A stretch of DNA of 64,000 nucleotides from Leucobacter komagatae (GTDB lineage Bacteria > Actinomycetota > Actinomycetes > Actinomycetales > Microbacteriaceae): NCBI RefSeq assembly GCF_006716085.1, contig NZ_VFON01000001.1, positions 2,914,001-2,978,000 of the forward strand, written 5' to 3'. The number at the start of each line of letters is the position of its first letter. Position 1 is the stretch's first letter. The translations under genes and the position numbers were made by a program. Below are positions 53,349 through 61,199 of this stretch, piece after piece. The notes beneath the pieces were generated by a model that did not search any database, had not been told where the DNA came from, and worked only from the letters and a program-made list of their open reading frames with translations.

Positions 53349-54146
53349 ATGGGGCTCGTGGAATTTCTCGCAGTGCTTGCAAGCGTCGCAGGGATCATCT
53401 CGGTTGTGCTCTGGAGCACGCGGGACGTGAAGGTAACGCTCAGCGAGCGGATGGACGGCATGGACCGCCGGTTCGACAAGATGGACGAGCGCTCTGACAA
53501 GATGGATGCTCGGTTCGACTCGATGCAGTCTGGTATGGATGCCCGGTTCGAGTTGATGCAGTCTGGTATGGACGCGAGGTTTGATGGTGTGGATGCTCGG
53601 TTTGAGTTGATGCAGTCTGGTATGGACGCGAGGTTTGATGGTGTGGATGCTCGGTTTGAGTTGATGCAGTCTGGTATGGACGCGAGGTTTGATGGTGTGG
53701 ATGCTCGGTTCGACTCGATGCAGTCTGGCATGGATATCCGGTTCCACGAGGCCGAGGCGCGTTCAGAGGGGCGACTTGCTCGATTCGAGTCGCGTTTTGA
53801 CCGTTTTGAGGATCGCGCGGATGCTTTCAACGCGCGAACAGAAGCACGCCTCGACAGGCTGAAAATCCAGTTGGATGCCGGAGCCGCCGATGTGCTCAAC
53901 CGGTTCGACGCGCTTCACTCTCGGGTCGAGATCCGCTTCGACTCTGCGACGGCTCGTGGTGACGGGCTTCACGACAGCATCGACCGGTTGCGTGGCGAGG
54001 TCATTACCAACGTCGAAGAGGGGAGAGCCGCGCTTGAATCCAAGATCAACGAGGGCCGAGCTGAAGACGCAGCTCGGCTCACCGAGGTTGCCGGCGCACT
54101 CAGCAGTCGGATTGACGACCTCGAAAGCGCGATCGACCCTAGGTAA
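53349..54146 (+). CDS. Membrane-anchored coiled-coil protein with 18-residue repeats
   Basis: A 265-residue protein. Residues 1-23 form a membrane helix (MGLVEFLAVLASVAGIISVV); the rest is charged coiled coil. Residues ~59-129 consist of the 18-residue unit MQSGMDARFDGVDARFEL, three full copies with partial units at both ends. The C-terminal half has R-F-D heptad-like patterns (FESRFDRFEDR). GGAGG precedes the ATG. A cytoplasmic, membrane-tethered fibre is predicted. Nucleotide identity of the repeats implies recent expansion. Function unknown. Confidence 0.8.
   Translation: MGLVEFLAVLASVAGIISVVLWSTRDVKVTLSERMDGMDRRFDKMDERSDKMDARFDSMQSGMDARFELMQSGMDARFDGVDARFELMQSGMDARFDGVDARFELMQSGMDARFDGVDARFDSMQSGMDIRFHEAEARSEGRLARFESRFDRFEDRADAFNARTEARLDRLKIQLDAGAADVLNRFDALHSRVEIRFDSATARGDGLHDSIDRLRGEVITNVEEGRAALESKINEGRAEDAARLTEVAGALSSRIDDLESAIDPR
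53523..53735 (+). repeat. 54-bp coding tandem repeat (likely VNTR)
   Basis: Units start at 53556, 53610 and 53664, exactly 54 bp apart; the first two are identical and the third differs only at its end. A shortened 33-bp unit (53523-53555) precedes them and a partial one starts at 53718. Copy number changes would keep the frame. Confidence 0.92.
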
Positions 54147-54266
54147 ATCAGCGCCGATGCCGACTTGGCAAACCGCACTCGACTCGCGCGTCTCCACGAG
54201 GAGACGTGCGAGTCGAGTCCCAGGACCATCCGATTGTGAGCCTGCGGGCAAAGGTCAACGCAGAGG

Positions 54267-55637
54267 CTAGCCCCGCCCGCCCGGCGCAACCTCGGCCCGT
54301 TCCTCGACCCGCGCCGCCTCCCGCAACAGCGGACGCGTACCCAGAAGCGTCCCGATGACAATCAGGTAGCCAAGCACGATCATCGAGAGCATCGTGATGA
54401 GTGACAACGGAGCAAAGATCAGCGCGGCGCCCAAGAGCGGGAACAAGAGTATCGCCGCGACTGCAGCAGAACCGACCGAAGCAACGGCGAGCGGCAACGT
54501 TGCTGCCTTACGCCGCGCGCCGTCTTGTACCGACAGGGGGGTGCCCATGATCGCGAGTGACCGGTGTACGTCGCGACGGTCAAGAATCTGCGCCGCCTGG
54601 TTCACCCCGACCGAGCACGCGACCATGATGAAGGTGCCGATCACGACGATCGCGAGCCCCGTGCGCATGTCGTCCATGAGGAACTGCTCGGCGCCCGTGA
54701 GCTCCCCCTCAGCCCCAGAAGCCTCCCCGAGCAGGGCGATCCCCGAACCAGCAAACACCGCCATGAAACTGGACATCGCGACTCCCGAGACCTGACGCCA
54801 GGCGGCCCGGGGCGACTCAAGAACGAGCCTCGCCGAGATGAGATCGACCGGCGACTGGGCTCGACGCAAGCGCGCCCTTCCAAACAGCGAGAGCACCCAC
54901 GCGCCGATGAGGTCGATTGCGAGCAGCGCGACCGCAAACGCGATGAGCACCCCGATCAACATCACCGCAAGACCCGTATCGCCGTCAGCCTGCGACAGCC
55001 CAGACACCGTCATGCTCGCGACAACGATTGCCGCGACAGCGACGAGACCCTGGACCCAGGGCATCTTTGGAGCTGATTGCTTCATTGCGACCCCGAGCGG
55101 CGAGATGATGACCTTTCGTAGCCCAACCGTCGCGCTGAGCGCGGCGATGACAACGACGCCGACGATGAGCAGGCCAGCCCAAGCGAGCGGGAGCGCAGCC
55201 TGGCTCACTCCGATCGCGGCACCTCGGAAGTGGATCATGCCGATCAACGGAGAAACGACGTACGAGATGAGCACGCCCGCGACTGCGCCGACGAACGCGA
55301 CCGCCGCAGACTCGAAGATTGCGAGCCCAGCAGTGCTTCGGCCAGTCGCCCCGAGCAGGCGGAGCACCGCGAGCCGGTCGTCGCGGCGTCGAGCCGAAAG
55401 CCTCGCCGCAGCCGACCCGAGCGAGAGCAGAGGTGGCACCATCAGCGCGAGGGCGAGCCCAGCGAGGAAGCCGTAGAAGTAGGCCATCTCGTCGTCGAAA
55501 CCCCAAAACGACTGCGCGCCGCCGAGCACGATGGCGAGGAGGGCGGTGACGCTCGCGAAAGCGATGCCCGGGAGTAAGAGACCGGCGGCACCCTGGAGGC
55601 TGGGCCGCGATAGCAGCGGCAGAACACGCAAAATCAT
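54267..55637 (-). CDS. FtsX/MacB-like ABC transporter permease
   Basis: A 456-residue membrane protein with about eight to ten helices and two FtsX-like halves (MacB_PCD/FtsX topology): AAARLSARRRDDRLAVLRLLGATGRSTAGLAIFESAAVAF is the typical first cytoplasmic loop, and the second half has DRRDVHRSLAIMGTPLSVQDGARRKA. It pairs with the ATPase just upstream, whose stop overlaps its ATG (ATGA). Such exporters handle lipoproteins, lantibiotics or antimicrobial peptides; the substrate is unknown. Confidence 0.85.
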   Translation of the reverse strand: MILRVLPLLSRPSLQGAAGLLLPGIAFASVTALLAIVLGGAQSFWGFDDEMAYFYGFLAGLALALMVPPLLSLGSAAARLSARRRDDRLAVLRLLGATGRSTAGLAIFESAAVAFVGAVAGVLISYVVSPLIGMIHFRGAAIGVSQAALPLAWAGLLIVGVVVIAALSATVGLRKVIISPLGVAMKQSAPKMPWVQGLVAVAAIVVASMTVSGLSQADGDTGLAVMLIGVLIAFAVALLAIDLIGAWVLSLFGRARLRRAQSPVDLISARLVLESPRAAWRQVSGVAMSSFMAVFAGSGIALLGEASGAEGELTGAEQFLMDDMRTGLAIVVIGTFIMVACSVGVNQAAQILDRRDVHRSLAIMGTPLSVQDGARRKAATLPLAVASVGSAAVAAILLFPLLGAALIFAPLSLITMLSMIVLGYLIVIGTLLGTRPLLREAARVEERAEVAPGGRG

Positions 55638-56338
55638 GACTGGGCTCCGCTCGCGCCGGGGGCGTGCGCGGTGTCGGCGACGATGCGCCCGTCCGAGAGG
55701 GTCACCACTCGCTGGCACCGGGCCGCCACGTTCGGGTCGTGGGTCACGACCACGAGCGTACGGCCGTTGCCCGAGGTGCTCGAGAGCAGCGCGTTCATGA
55801 CGTCCTGGGAAGTGTTCGAGTCGAGCGCGCCCGTCGGCTCGTCAGCAAAGATCACGCGGGCACCAGTGACCTGGGCCCGGGCGATGGCAACGCGCTGCGC
55901 CTGTCCGCCGGAGAGTTGCCCGATGCGGCGATCCTCCATTCCCGCGAGTCCGAGCGCGTGCAACCACTGCGCCGCTGGCCCGATCGCCTCGCTCTTCTTT
56001 GCGCCGTTGAGCATCGGCGCGAGCGCGACGTTCTCGACCGCGGTGAGCTCTGGGATCAGGAGGCCCTGCTGAAACACGAACCCGAACTGCTCGCGCCGCA
56101 GCCTGCTGCGTTCGGCGTCGGCGAGCCCGCTGATCGCCTGCCCTGCATACGTCACCGAACCCGAGTCAGGGGTGAGGATGCCGGCCAGCATGTGCAGCAG
56201 GGTGGTCTTGCCAGAGCCTGATGCGCCCATGATGGCCGTTGAAGTGCCCTCGGCGATCGCGAGAGAGAGGGAATCGAGGGCGCGGGTACTGCCGTACTGC
56301 TGCGTGAGGCGGTCCGCCTGGAGGATCACGTGTGTCAT
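55634..56338 (-). CDS. ABC transporter ATP-binding protein (LolD/MacB type)
   Basis: A 234-residue ATPase driving the adjacent FtsX-like permease. Walker A is MGASGSGKTTLLHML (near residue 40), Q-loop FVFQQGLLIPELTAVENV, signature LSGGQAQRVAIARA, Walker B RVIFADEPTGALD and switch His VVVTHDPN. I chose the ATG at 56338 (MTHVILQADRL); an ATG at 56347 adds three residues and neither has a strong ribosome site. The stop overlaps the permease ATG. The gene diverges from tyrS across a GC-rich repeat region. Confidence 0.92.
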   Translation of the reverse strand: MTHVILQADRLTQQYGSTRALDSLSLAIAEGTSTAIMGASGSGKTTLLHMLAGILTPDSGSVTYAGQAISGLADAERSRLRREQFGFVFQQGLLIPELTAVENVALAPMLNGAKKSEAIGPAAQWLHALGLAGMEDRRIGQLSGGQAQRVAIARAQVTGARVIFADEPTGALDSNTSQDVMNALLSSTSGNGRTLVVVTHDPNVAARCQRVVTLSDGRIVADTAHAPGASGAQS

Positions 56339-56431
56339 GGTTCCCATGCTTCCGCGCCGCGTGGGCTTGTGGATCGGCCCCGGGTGCCGCCGGAATAGTA
56401 CCGGGGTACCCGGGACACCGGTAGTGTGGCG

Positions 56432-56494
56432 CCGGGGCCGGGGCCGGGGCCGGGGCCGGGCCCTGGGGCGAGTGCCCACCCACGCCCCAGGGCC
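56432..56494. repeat. (CCGGGG)n microsatellite and 12-bp hairpin between ABC and tyrS genes
   Basis: CCGGGG units run in tandem from 56432 to 56460. The hairpin arms GGCCCTGGGGCG (56459-56470) and CGCCCCAGGGCC (56483-56494) follow around a 12-nt loop. CGAGTGCCCA occurs twice, at 56469-56478 and 56499-56508. It lies upstream of the tyrS promoter. Confidence 0.8.
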
Positions 56495-56555
56495 AGGCCC
56501 GAGTGCCCAACCCTCAGCGCCCAGAGGCCCCGGCAAACCGGGTAAACTGCGAGGC

Positions 56556-57869
56556 GTGTCTGAAATGAACGAACGCACCGAGCTCATGGCCAACCAGCGC
56601 ATTGACGACAGCTTCCCCACCCTGTGGGAGGAGCTGGAGTGGCGCGGGCTGATCCACGTATCGACTGACGCTGAAGCGCTGTCTGAACTGCTTGAGGGCG
56701 AACCGTTCGCGTACTATTGCGGCTTTGATCCGACGGCGTCGAGCCTGCACCTCGGGCACCTCGTGCAGCTGCTGCTCATGCGCCGCCTGCAGCTGAAGGG
56801 CCACCTCCCGCTCGGCCTCGTCGGCGGCTCGACCGGCCTCATCGGCGACCCGCGCCCCACGAGCGAGCGCACCCTGAACTCGCGTGAGACGGTCGCGCAG
56901 TGGGTGGATTCGCTCGGCGAGCAGGTCTCGAAGTACCTGAGCTTCGAGGGCGACAACGCTGCGCGCCTGGTGAACAACCTCGACTGGACCGCGCCGCTGT
57001 CAGCGATCGATTTCCTGCGCGAGATCGGCAAGTACTTCCGCGTCGGCACGATGATCAAGAAAGACATCGTCGCGAAGCGCCTCGACTCTGATGAGGGCAT
57101 CAGCTACACCGAGTTCAGCTACCAGATTCTGCAGGGTCTCGACTACCTCGAGCTGTACCGGCAGTACGACTGCAAGCTGCAGTCGGGCGGTTCTGATCAG
57201 TGGGGCAACCTCACGAGCGGCACCGAGCTCATTCGTAAAGCCGAGGGCGCGAGCGTGCACGCGATCGGCACCCCGCTCATCACGAACGCTGACGGTACGA
57301 AGTTCGGCAAGAGCGAGGGCAACGCGATCTGGCTGAACCCCGAGATGTGCTCGCCCTACGCGTTTTACCAGTTCTGGCTGAACCAGGCCGATGCTGACGT
57401 CGTGGATCGCCTGAAGGTGTTCACGTTCCTCACCCGTGCCGAGATCGAGGACTACGCGACGCGGGTTGCGGAGGAGCCGTTCAAGCGTGCGGCTCAGAAG
57501 CGCCTCGCGCTCGAGGTCACGACCCTCGTGCACGGCGCGAAGGCGACTCAGGGCGCGATCGACGCGTCGGCGGCGCTTTTTGGACAGGGCGAGCTCTCCG
57601 ACCTCGACGAGGCCTCGCTCGCTGGCGCGGTGTCTGAGCTGCCCGCGGCCTCGGGCGCGGCAGGCGCGAGCGTTGCGCAGTTGCTCGTCGACGCTGGGCT
57701 CGTGAAGAGTCTCGGCGAGGCTCGCCGCGCGATCGCACAGGGCGGCGTGTACGTCAACAACGCGAAGGTCGAGTCCGAAGACGCAGAGCTTGCGACGGCG
57801 GATCTGCTGCACGGGAAGTTCGCCGTGCTGCGCCGCGGGAAGAAGACGCTCGCGGCGGTGCGCGCGTAG
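56556..57869 (+). CDS. tyrS: Tyrosyl-tRNA synthetase
   Basis: A 437-residue class I synthetase. The HIGH motif is HLGHL in SLHLGHLVQLLLM, the KMSKS-type loop is KFGKSEG, and Tyr-binding YTEFSYQILQGLDYLELY is also present. The C-terminal S4 RNA-binding domain (from about residue 370) has LVDAGLVKSLGEARRAIAQGGVYVNNAKV. The GTG at 56556 follows TAAACT (56543-56548) by 7 nt; the frame is open upstream to 56172 but that is a GC-rich artefact. The length fits bacterial TyrRS (~420-430) with a short N extension. Confidence 0.95.
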   Translation: MSEMNERTELMANQRIDDSFPTLWEELEWRGLIHVSTDAEALSELLEGEPFAYYCGFDPTASSLHLGHLVQLLLMRRLQLKGHLPLGLVGGSTGLIGDPRPTSERTLNSRETVAQWVDSLGEQVSKYLSFEGDNAARLVNNLDWTAPLSAIDFLREIGKYFRVGTMIKKDIVAKRLDSDEGISYTEFSYQILQGLDYLELYRQYDCKLQSGGSDQWGNLTSGTELIRKAEGASVHAIGTPLITNADGTKFGKSEGNAIWLNPEMCSPYAFYQFWLNQADADVVDRLKVFTFLTRAEIEDYATRVAEEPFKRAAQKRLALEVTTLVHGAKATQGAIDASAALFGQGELSDLDEASLAGAVSELPAASGAAGASVAQLLVDAGLVKSLGEARRAIAQGGVYVNNAKVESEDAELATADLLHGKFAVLRRGKKTLAAVRA

Positions 57870-57888
57870 CGCTCGCGAACCCCGAATC

Positions 57889-57930
57889 AGGCCGGGGAGG
57901 ATCACCAGAAGCGGTGATGCTCCCCGGCCT
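57889..57930 (+). terminator. Terminator after tyrS
   Basis: AGGCCGGGGA (57889-57898) pairs with TCCCCGGCCT (57921-57930), with an inner ATCACC/GGTGAT stem. TTTG follows. Confidence 0.8.
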
Positions 57931-57992
57931 TTGATTGTGAGGATTGCGCAAAGCGTTCGGGACGCCACGTTCGGCGCTGCTACGTTTTCGCT

Positions 57993-59186
57993 ATGACAAC
58001 TCGACACCGTCGTCGCTGGGTCCGGCGAACCATTATCGGAACCGTGCTCGTCCTCGCGCTCGCCGCAACCGCGTTCTTTGCGCTCGCGCCGGGAATCGCA
58101 GAGCGGAGCATGAACGAGGTCACCGGGGATCCGATTCCCGAGGTCTCGGCCGAAGCCGCCGCGCTGCACTCGAAACTCGCGGTCGCAGACCTCCACTCTG
58201 ACACGCTGATGTGGGATCGTTCGCTGAACACCCGTGCTGGCCGCGGCCACGTCGACGTGCCCAGGCTGGAGGAGGGCAATGTCGCCCTGCAGGTGTTTTC
58301 GTCGGTGTCGAAGTCGCCGAAGGGGCAGAACTACGACTCGAACACGGGAGACACTGACAACATCACGCTGCTCTCGTTCGCGCAGCTGCAACCCCCGAAG
58401 ACCTGGTTCTCATTGGTTGAGCGGTCGCGGTACCACGCCGCGAAGCTCACCCGTGACGCCGAGGCTTCGGGCGGCGCGCTGCGCGTGATCACGACGCGGG
58501 CCGAGCTCGAACAGCTGCTTGTCGACCGGTCGGAGGGCGCCCCCGTGATCGGAGCGCTGTTCTCGGTCGAAGGCCTGCAGAACCTTGAGGGTGACCTCGC
58601 GAACCTCGACGTGCTGTTCGCTGACGGGATGCGCATGGCTGGCCTCACGCACTTCTTCGACAACGAGCTCGCCGACTCCATGCACGGCGTCGGCAAGGGC
58701 GGTCTCACGGACATGGGGCGCGAGGCGATCTCGAAGATGGAAGACCTCGGTATCGTCGTGGACATTGCTCACGCGAGCCACCAGACCATCGCGGAGGTGC
58801 TCGAGATGGCGCAGAAGCCCGTCGTCGCGAGCCACGGCGGGGTTCAGGCGACCTGCGACGTGAACCGCAACCTCACTGACGAGGAGATCCGCGGTGTATC
58901 GGAGACGCGCGGTGTGATCGGGATCGGGTACTGGGATGCCGCGGTCTGCGAGCTCACCCCACAGGCGGTTGTTGACGCGATCGACCACGTTGTGAAGGTC
59001 GGAGGCATCGAGACCGCGGCCCTCGGCAGCGACTACGACGGATCGACCGAGGTCGCTTGGGACACGAGCCACCTCGCGATCATCACGCAGGAACTCATGA
59101 ACCGTGGGTACGACGAAGACGATATCCACGCGATCATGGGTGGCAACACGATTCGGGTGCTCGCGGAGACCCTGCCCGCTAACTAG
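57993..59186 (+). CDS. Membrane dipeptidase (M19, renal dipeptidase family)
   Basis: A 397-residue zinc dipeptidase with an N-terminal membrane anchor (residues ~13-35, RRTIIGTVLVLALAATAFFAL) placing the enzyme outside. Zinc ligands are DLHSDTLMW (HxD), the bridging Glu in ALFSVEGLQN, and IAHASHQT and ASHGGVQATC. It should cleave dipeptides, including D-amino acid ones, at the cell surface. The ATG at 57993 is 6 nt after TACGTT (57981-57986), leaderless. It converges on the XRE regulator. Confidence 0.92.
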   Translation: MTTRHRRRWVRRTIIGTVLVLALAATAFFALAPGIAERSMNEVTGDPIPEVSAEAAALHSKLAVADLHSDTLMWDRSLNTRAGRGHVDVPRLEEGNVALQVFSSVSKSPKGQNYDSNTGDTDNITLLSFAQLQPPKTWFSLVERSRYHAAKLTRDAEASGGALRVITTRAELEQLLVDRSEGAPVIGALFSVEGLQNLEGDLANLDVLFADGMRMAGLTHFFDNELADSMHGVGKGGLTDMGREAISKMEDLGIVVDIAHASHQTIAEVLEMAQKPVVASHGGVQATCDVNRNLTDEEIRGVSETRGVIGIGYWDAAVCELTPQAVVDAIDHVVKVGGIETAALGSDYDGSTEVAWDTSHLAIITQELMNRGYDEDDIHAIMGGNTIRVLAETLPAN

Positions 59187-59202
59187 CGTCAGGGGCGACA
59201 GC

Positions 59203-59231
59203 CAGCGATCCCGGGCGTCAGCGATCCCGGG
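59203..59231 (+). repeat. Two 13-bp direct repeats, 16-bp period
   Basis: CAGCGATCCCGGG occurs at 59203-59215 and 59219-59231, just after the dipeptidase stop, in the repeat-rich gap 59187-59438. Confidence 0.7.
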
Positions 59232-59300
59232 AGCCTGCGATCTCGCGAGCCCGGGCAAACTCGCTCGGGCCAACACCCGTTGACCGGTCGCGCACATCAC

Positions 59301-59416
59301 TTTCGCGAAAGCTCCCCAAATTCCTGTGAAATTCGGGGTGTTTTCGCGAAAATGAGGGCCGGTGGCCGGTGGCCGGTGGCCGGTGGCCGGTGGCCGGTGG
59401 CTGGTGGCTGGTGGCC
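59301..59416 (+). repeat. Intergenic element: inverted-repeat core and (GGTGGCC)n microsatellite
   Basis: TTTCGCGAAA palindromes at 59301-59310 and 59342-59351 flank an inverted repeat CCCCAAATT (59314-59322) / AATTCGGGG (59330-59338). Eight 7-bp units follow at 59361-59416: six GGTGGCC and two GGTGGCT. The layout resembles the element at 24.8 kb. Confidence 0.8.
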
Positions 59417-59438
59417 GGGGGCCGGGGCGGCCGCGCGC

Positions 59439-60020
59439 CTAGCGCGAGCCGCTCCAAGCGGCGGGCACCAAGATCCAGACGATCTCGGCCCCGGCCTCGC
59501 CCGCACGCCACGTGTGCGGCGTGCGCCCGGGGAACGTGAGCGTGTCTCCCGGGGCGAGCGTCACCTCGCGGTCCGAGAACCGCACCTCGACCACACCGGC
59601 GACGACGTGCAGCGACTCCACGTCGCAGCTGACGGTGTAGAGCTCGTCGCCGCCCGAGCCGCCGGGCTCGACACTCGAGCGGAGCACCTGGACGCGTTCT
59701 TCCGCCCGAGGCGTGACGAGGCGTTCGTCGGCCCCGATGCCGCCCATGTTGATGCGGGGCGCACCCGCGAGTTCGACAAGCTGCACGTTGGGCTCCTCGA
59801 ACAACGACCCGATCGGCAGCGAGAGCGCCTGGCAGAGCTGCACCAGCGTCGGCACGCTCGGCATCGTCTCGTCGCGCTCGATGCGGCTGATGAAGCCCTT
59901 GGTGAGATCCGAGGCCGCGGCGAGCTGTTCGAGCGTGAGCCCCTGGGCCTGGCGCGAGCTACGGAGCTTTGCGCCGATCTGCACCTGAGTCTCGGCCGCG
60001 GTGGGGTGGATCGGTCGCAC
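59439..60020 (-). CDS. XRE-family regulator with cupin sensor domain
   Basis: A 193-residue regulator. The HTH occupies residues ~12-68 (IGAKLRSSRQAQGLTLEQLAAASDLTKGFISRIERDETMP), and a cupin_2 domain (~115-185, GDELYTVSCDVESLHVVAGVVEVRF and PGDTLTFPGRTPHTW) binds the effector. This architecture is common in regulators of polyamine and amino-acid catabolism (PuuR type). The GTG at 60020 is served by TAGACT (60084-60089, minus strand). It diverges from the ureohydrolase gene, its likely target. Confidence 0.9.
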   Translation of the reverse strand: MRPIHPTAAETQVQIGAKLRSSRQAQGLTLEQLAAASDLTKGFISRIERDETMPSVPTLVQLCQALSLPIGSLFEEPNVQLVELAGAPRINMGGIGADERLVTPRAEERVQVLRSSVEPGGSGGDELYTVSCDVESLHVVAGVVEVRFSDREVTLAPGDTLTFPGRTPHTWRAGEAGAEIVWILVPAAWSGSR

Positions 60021-60100
60021 GGCGTGGCCTCTTTCGTCAGGGAGACAGGGGAGAAGTGAGCGCGTTGACGCTCCAGCGCTCTCAGTCTATGCTGGTCTCA

Positions 60101-60129
60101 AGTTCACTAATAGTATTCAAGAGTTTACT
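60101..60129 (+). promoter_or_regulatory. Candidate operator: AGTTYACT direct repeats before the ureohydrolase gene
   Basis: AGTTCACT (60101-60108) and AGTTTACT (60122-60129) are 21 bp apart, about two helical turns, and flank a TAGTAT -10-like box (60111-60116). The placement suits control by the divergent XRE-cupin protein. Confidence 0.4.
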
Positions 60130-60158
60130 GTTAGGCAACACGTTAGGAGAGAGAACCT

Positions 60159-61106
60159 GTGACCGAACACACCCCACAGGGCCCGGTCGACGCAAGTCTG
60201 ACCCCCCGCTACGCCGGCATCGCCACGTTCGCCAAGCTGCCCCGTATCGAAGACGTACCCGCGGCCGACATCGCCGTCGTCGGAGTCCCCTTCGACACCG
60301 GTGTGAGCTTCCGCCCGGGCGCACGCTTCGGCCCCGCCCACGTCCGTGAGGCATCGCGCCTCCTGCGCCCGTACAACCCCGCACAGGACGTCTCGCCGTT
60401 CTACATCAAGCAGGTTGTTGACGCAGGCGACATCGTCGCGAACCCGTTCAACCTCGACGAGGCCGTCGACCAGGTCGAAGCCGCAGCGACCGAGCTCGGC
60501 GAAAAGGTCGACAAGATCGTCACGATTGGCGGCGACCACACGATCGCCCTCCCGCTCCTTCGCGCAATCAACAAGAAGCACGGCCCGGTTGCCGTGCTCC
60601 ACTTCGACGCGCACCTCGACACGTGGGACACCTACTTCGGCGCGCCCACGACACACGGCACCCCGTTCCGCCGCGCGTCCGAGGAGGGCCTCATCGACAT
60701 GACCGCGTCGATGCACGGTGGCACCCGCGGGCCGCTCTACGGCAAGCAGGATCTCGAGGACGACGCAATGCTCGGCTTCCAGATCGTGACGAGCGAGTTC
60801 ATCGAAGAGCACGGGATTCCCGCGGCCCTCGAGAAGATCCGGGGGCGCGTCGGTGACAAGCCCCTGTACATCTCGATCGACATCGACGTGCTCGACCCGT
60901 CGCACGCTCCCGGCACCGGCACGCCCGAGGCTGGCGGCCTGACGAGCCGCGAGATGCTTCGCCTCATCCGCGGCCTCGCAGACCTGCACATCGTGGGTGC
61001 CGACGTCGTTGAGGTTGCGCCCGCGTACGACCACGCGCAGATCACCGCTGTCGCGGCGAGCCACGTGGTCTACGAGCTCGTGAGCGCAATGGCGGCGCGC
61101 GACTAA
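60159..61106 (+). CDS. Ureohydrolase (agmatinase/guanidinobutyrase family)
   Basis: A 315-residue dimanganese enzyme releasing urea from a guanidino compound. Metal ligands are in [23 protein letters not shown] and [20 protein letters not shown]; all conserved His and Asp residues are visible. The family includes agmatinase, guanidinobutyrase and guanidinopropionase, which sequence alone does not separate here. The next genes, a PucR regulator and a sodium:solute symporter, suggest catabolism of an imported compound. The GTG at 60159 has AGGAGAG 8 nt upstream. A hairpin separates it from pucR. Confidence 0.9.
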   Translation: MTEHTPQGPVDASLTPRYAGIATFAKLPRIEDVPAADIAVVGVPFDTGVSFRPGARFGPAHVREASRLLRPYNPAQDVSPFYIKQVVDAGDIVANPFNLDEAVDQVEAAATELGEKVDKIVTIGGDHTIALPLLRAINKKHGPVAVLHFDAHLDTWDTYFGAPTTHGTPFRRASEEGLIDMTASMHGGTRGPLYGKQDLEDDAMLGFQIVTSEFIEEHGIPAALEKIRGRVGDKPLYISIDIDVLDPSHAPGTGTPEAGGLTSREMLRLIRGLADLHIVGADVVEVAPAYDHAQITAVAASHVVYELVSAMAARD

Positions 61107-61142
61107 TATCGCGTCCGCACGCCGCAGCGCACGACACAGCTC

Positions 61143-61170
61143 AGGGCGCCCGGGATTTCCCGGGCGCCCT
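61143..61170. terminator. Bidirectional terminator between ureohydrolase and PucR genes
   Basis: AGGGCGCCCGGGA (61143-61155) and TCCCGGGCGCCCT (61158-61170) are perfect complements with only TT between, so the stem is about 12 bp with a 4-nt loop. The genes converge here. Confidence 0.85.
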
Positions 61171-61199
61171 ACGCGTACCCGCAGGTGACTCTGCCTGAG

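Noticed and set aside
53523..53735. CRISPR-like array from the 54-bp repeats
   Set aside because: There are no variable spacers; the repeats are contiguous, in frame and inside a coding gene with a good ribosome site.
56172..56555. N-terminal extension of tyrS through the G-rich repeat
   Set aside because: It is antisense to the ABC ATPase gene and reads through CCGGGG repeats; the conserved synthetase begins after 56556.
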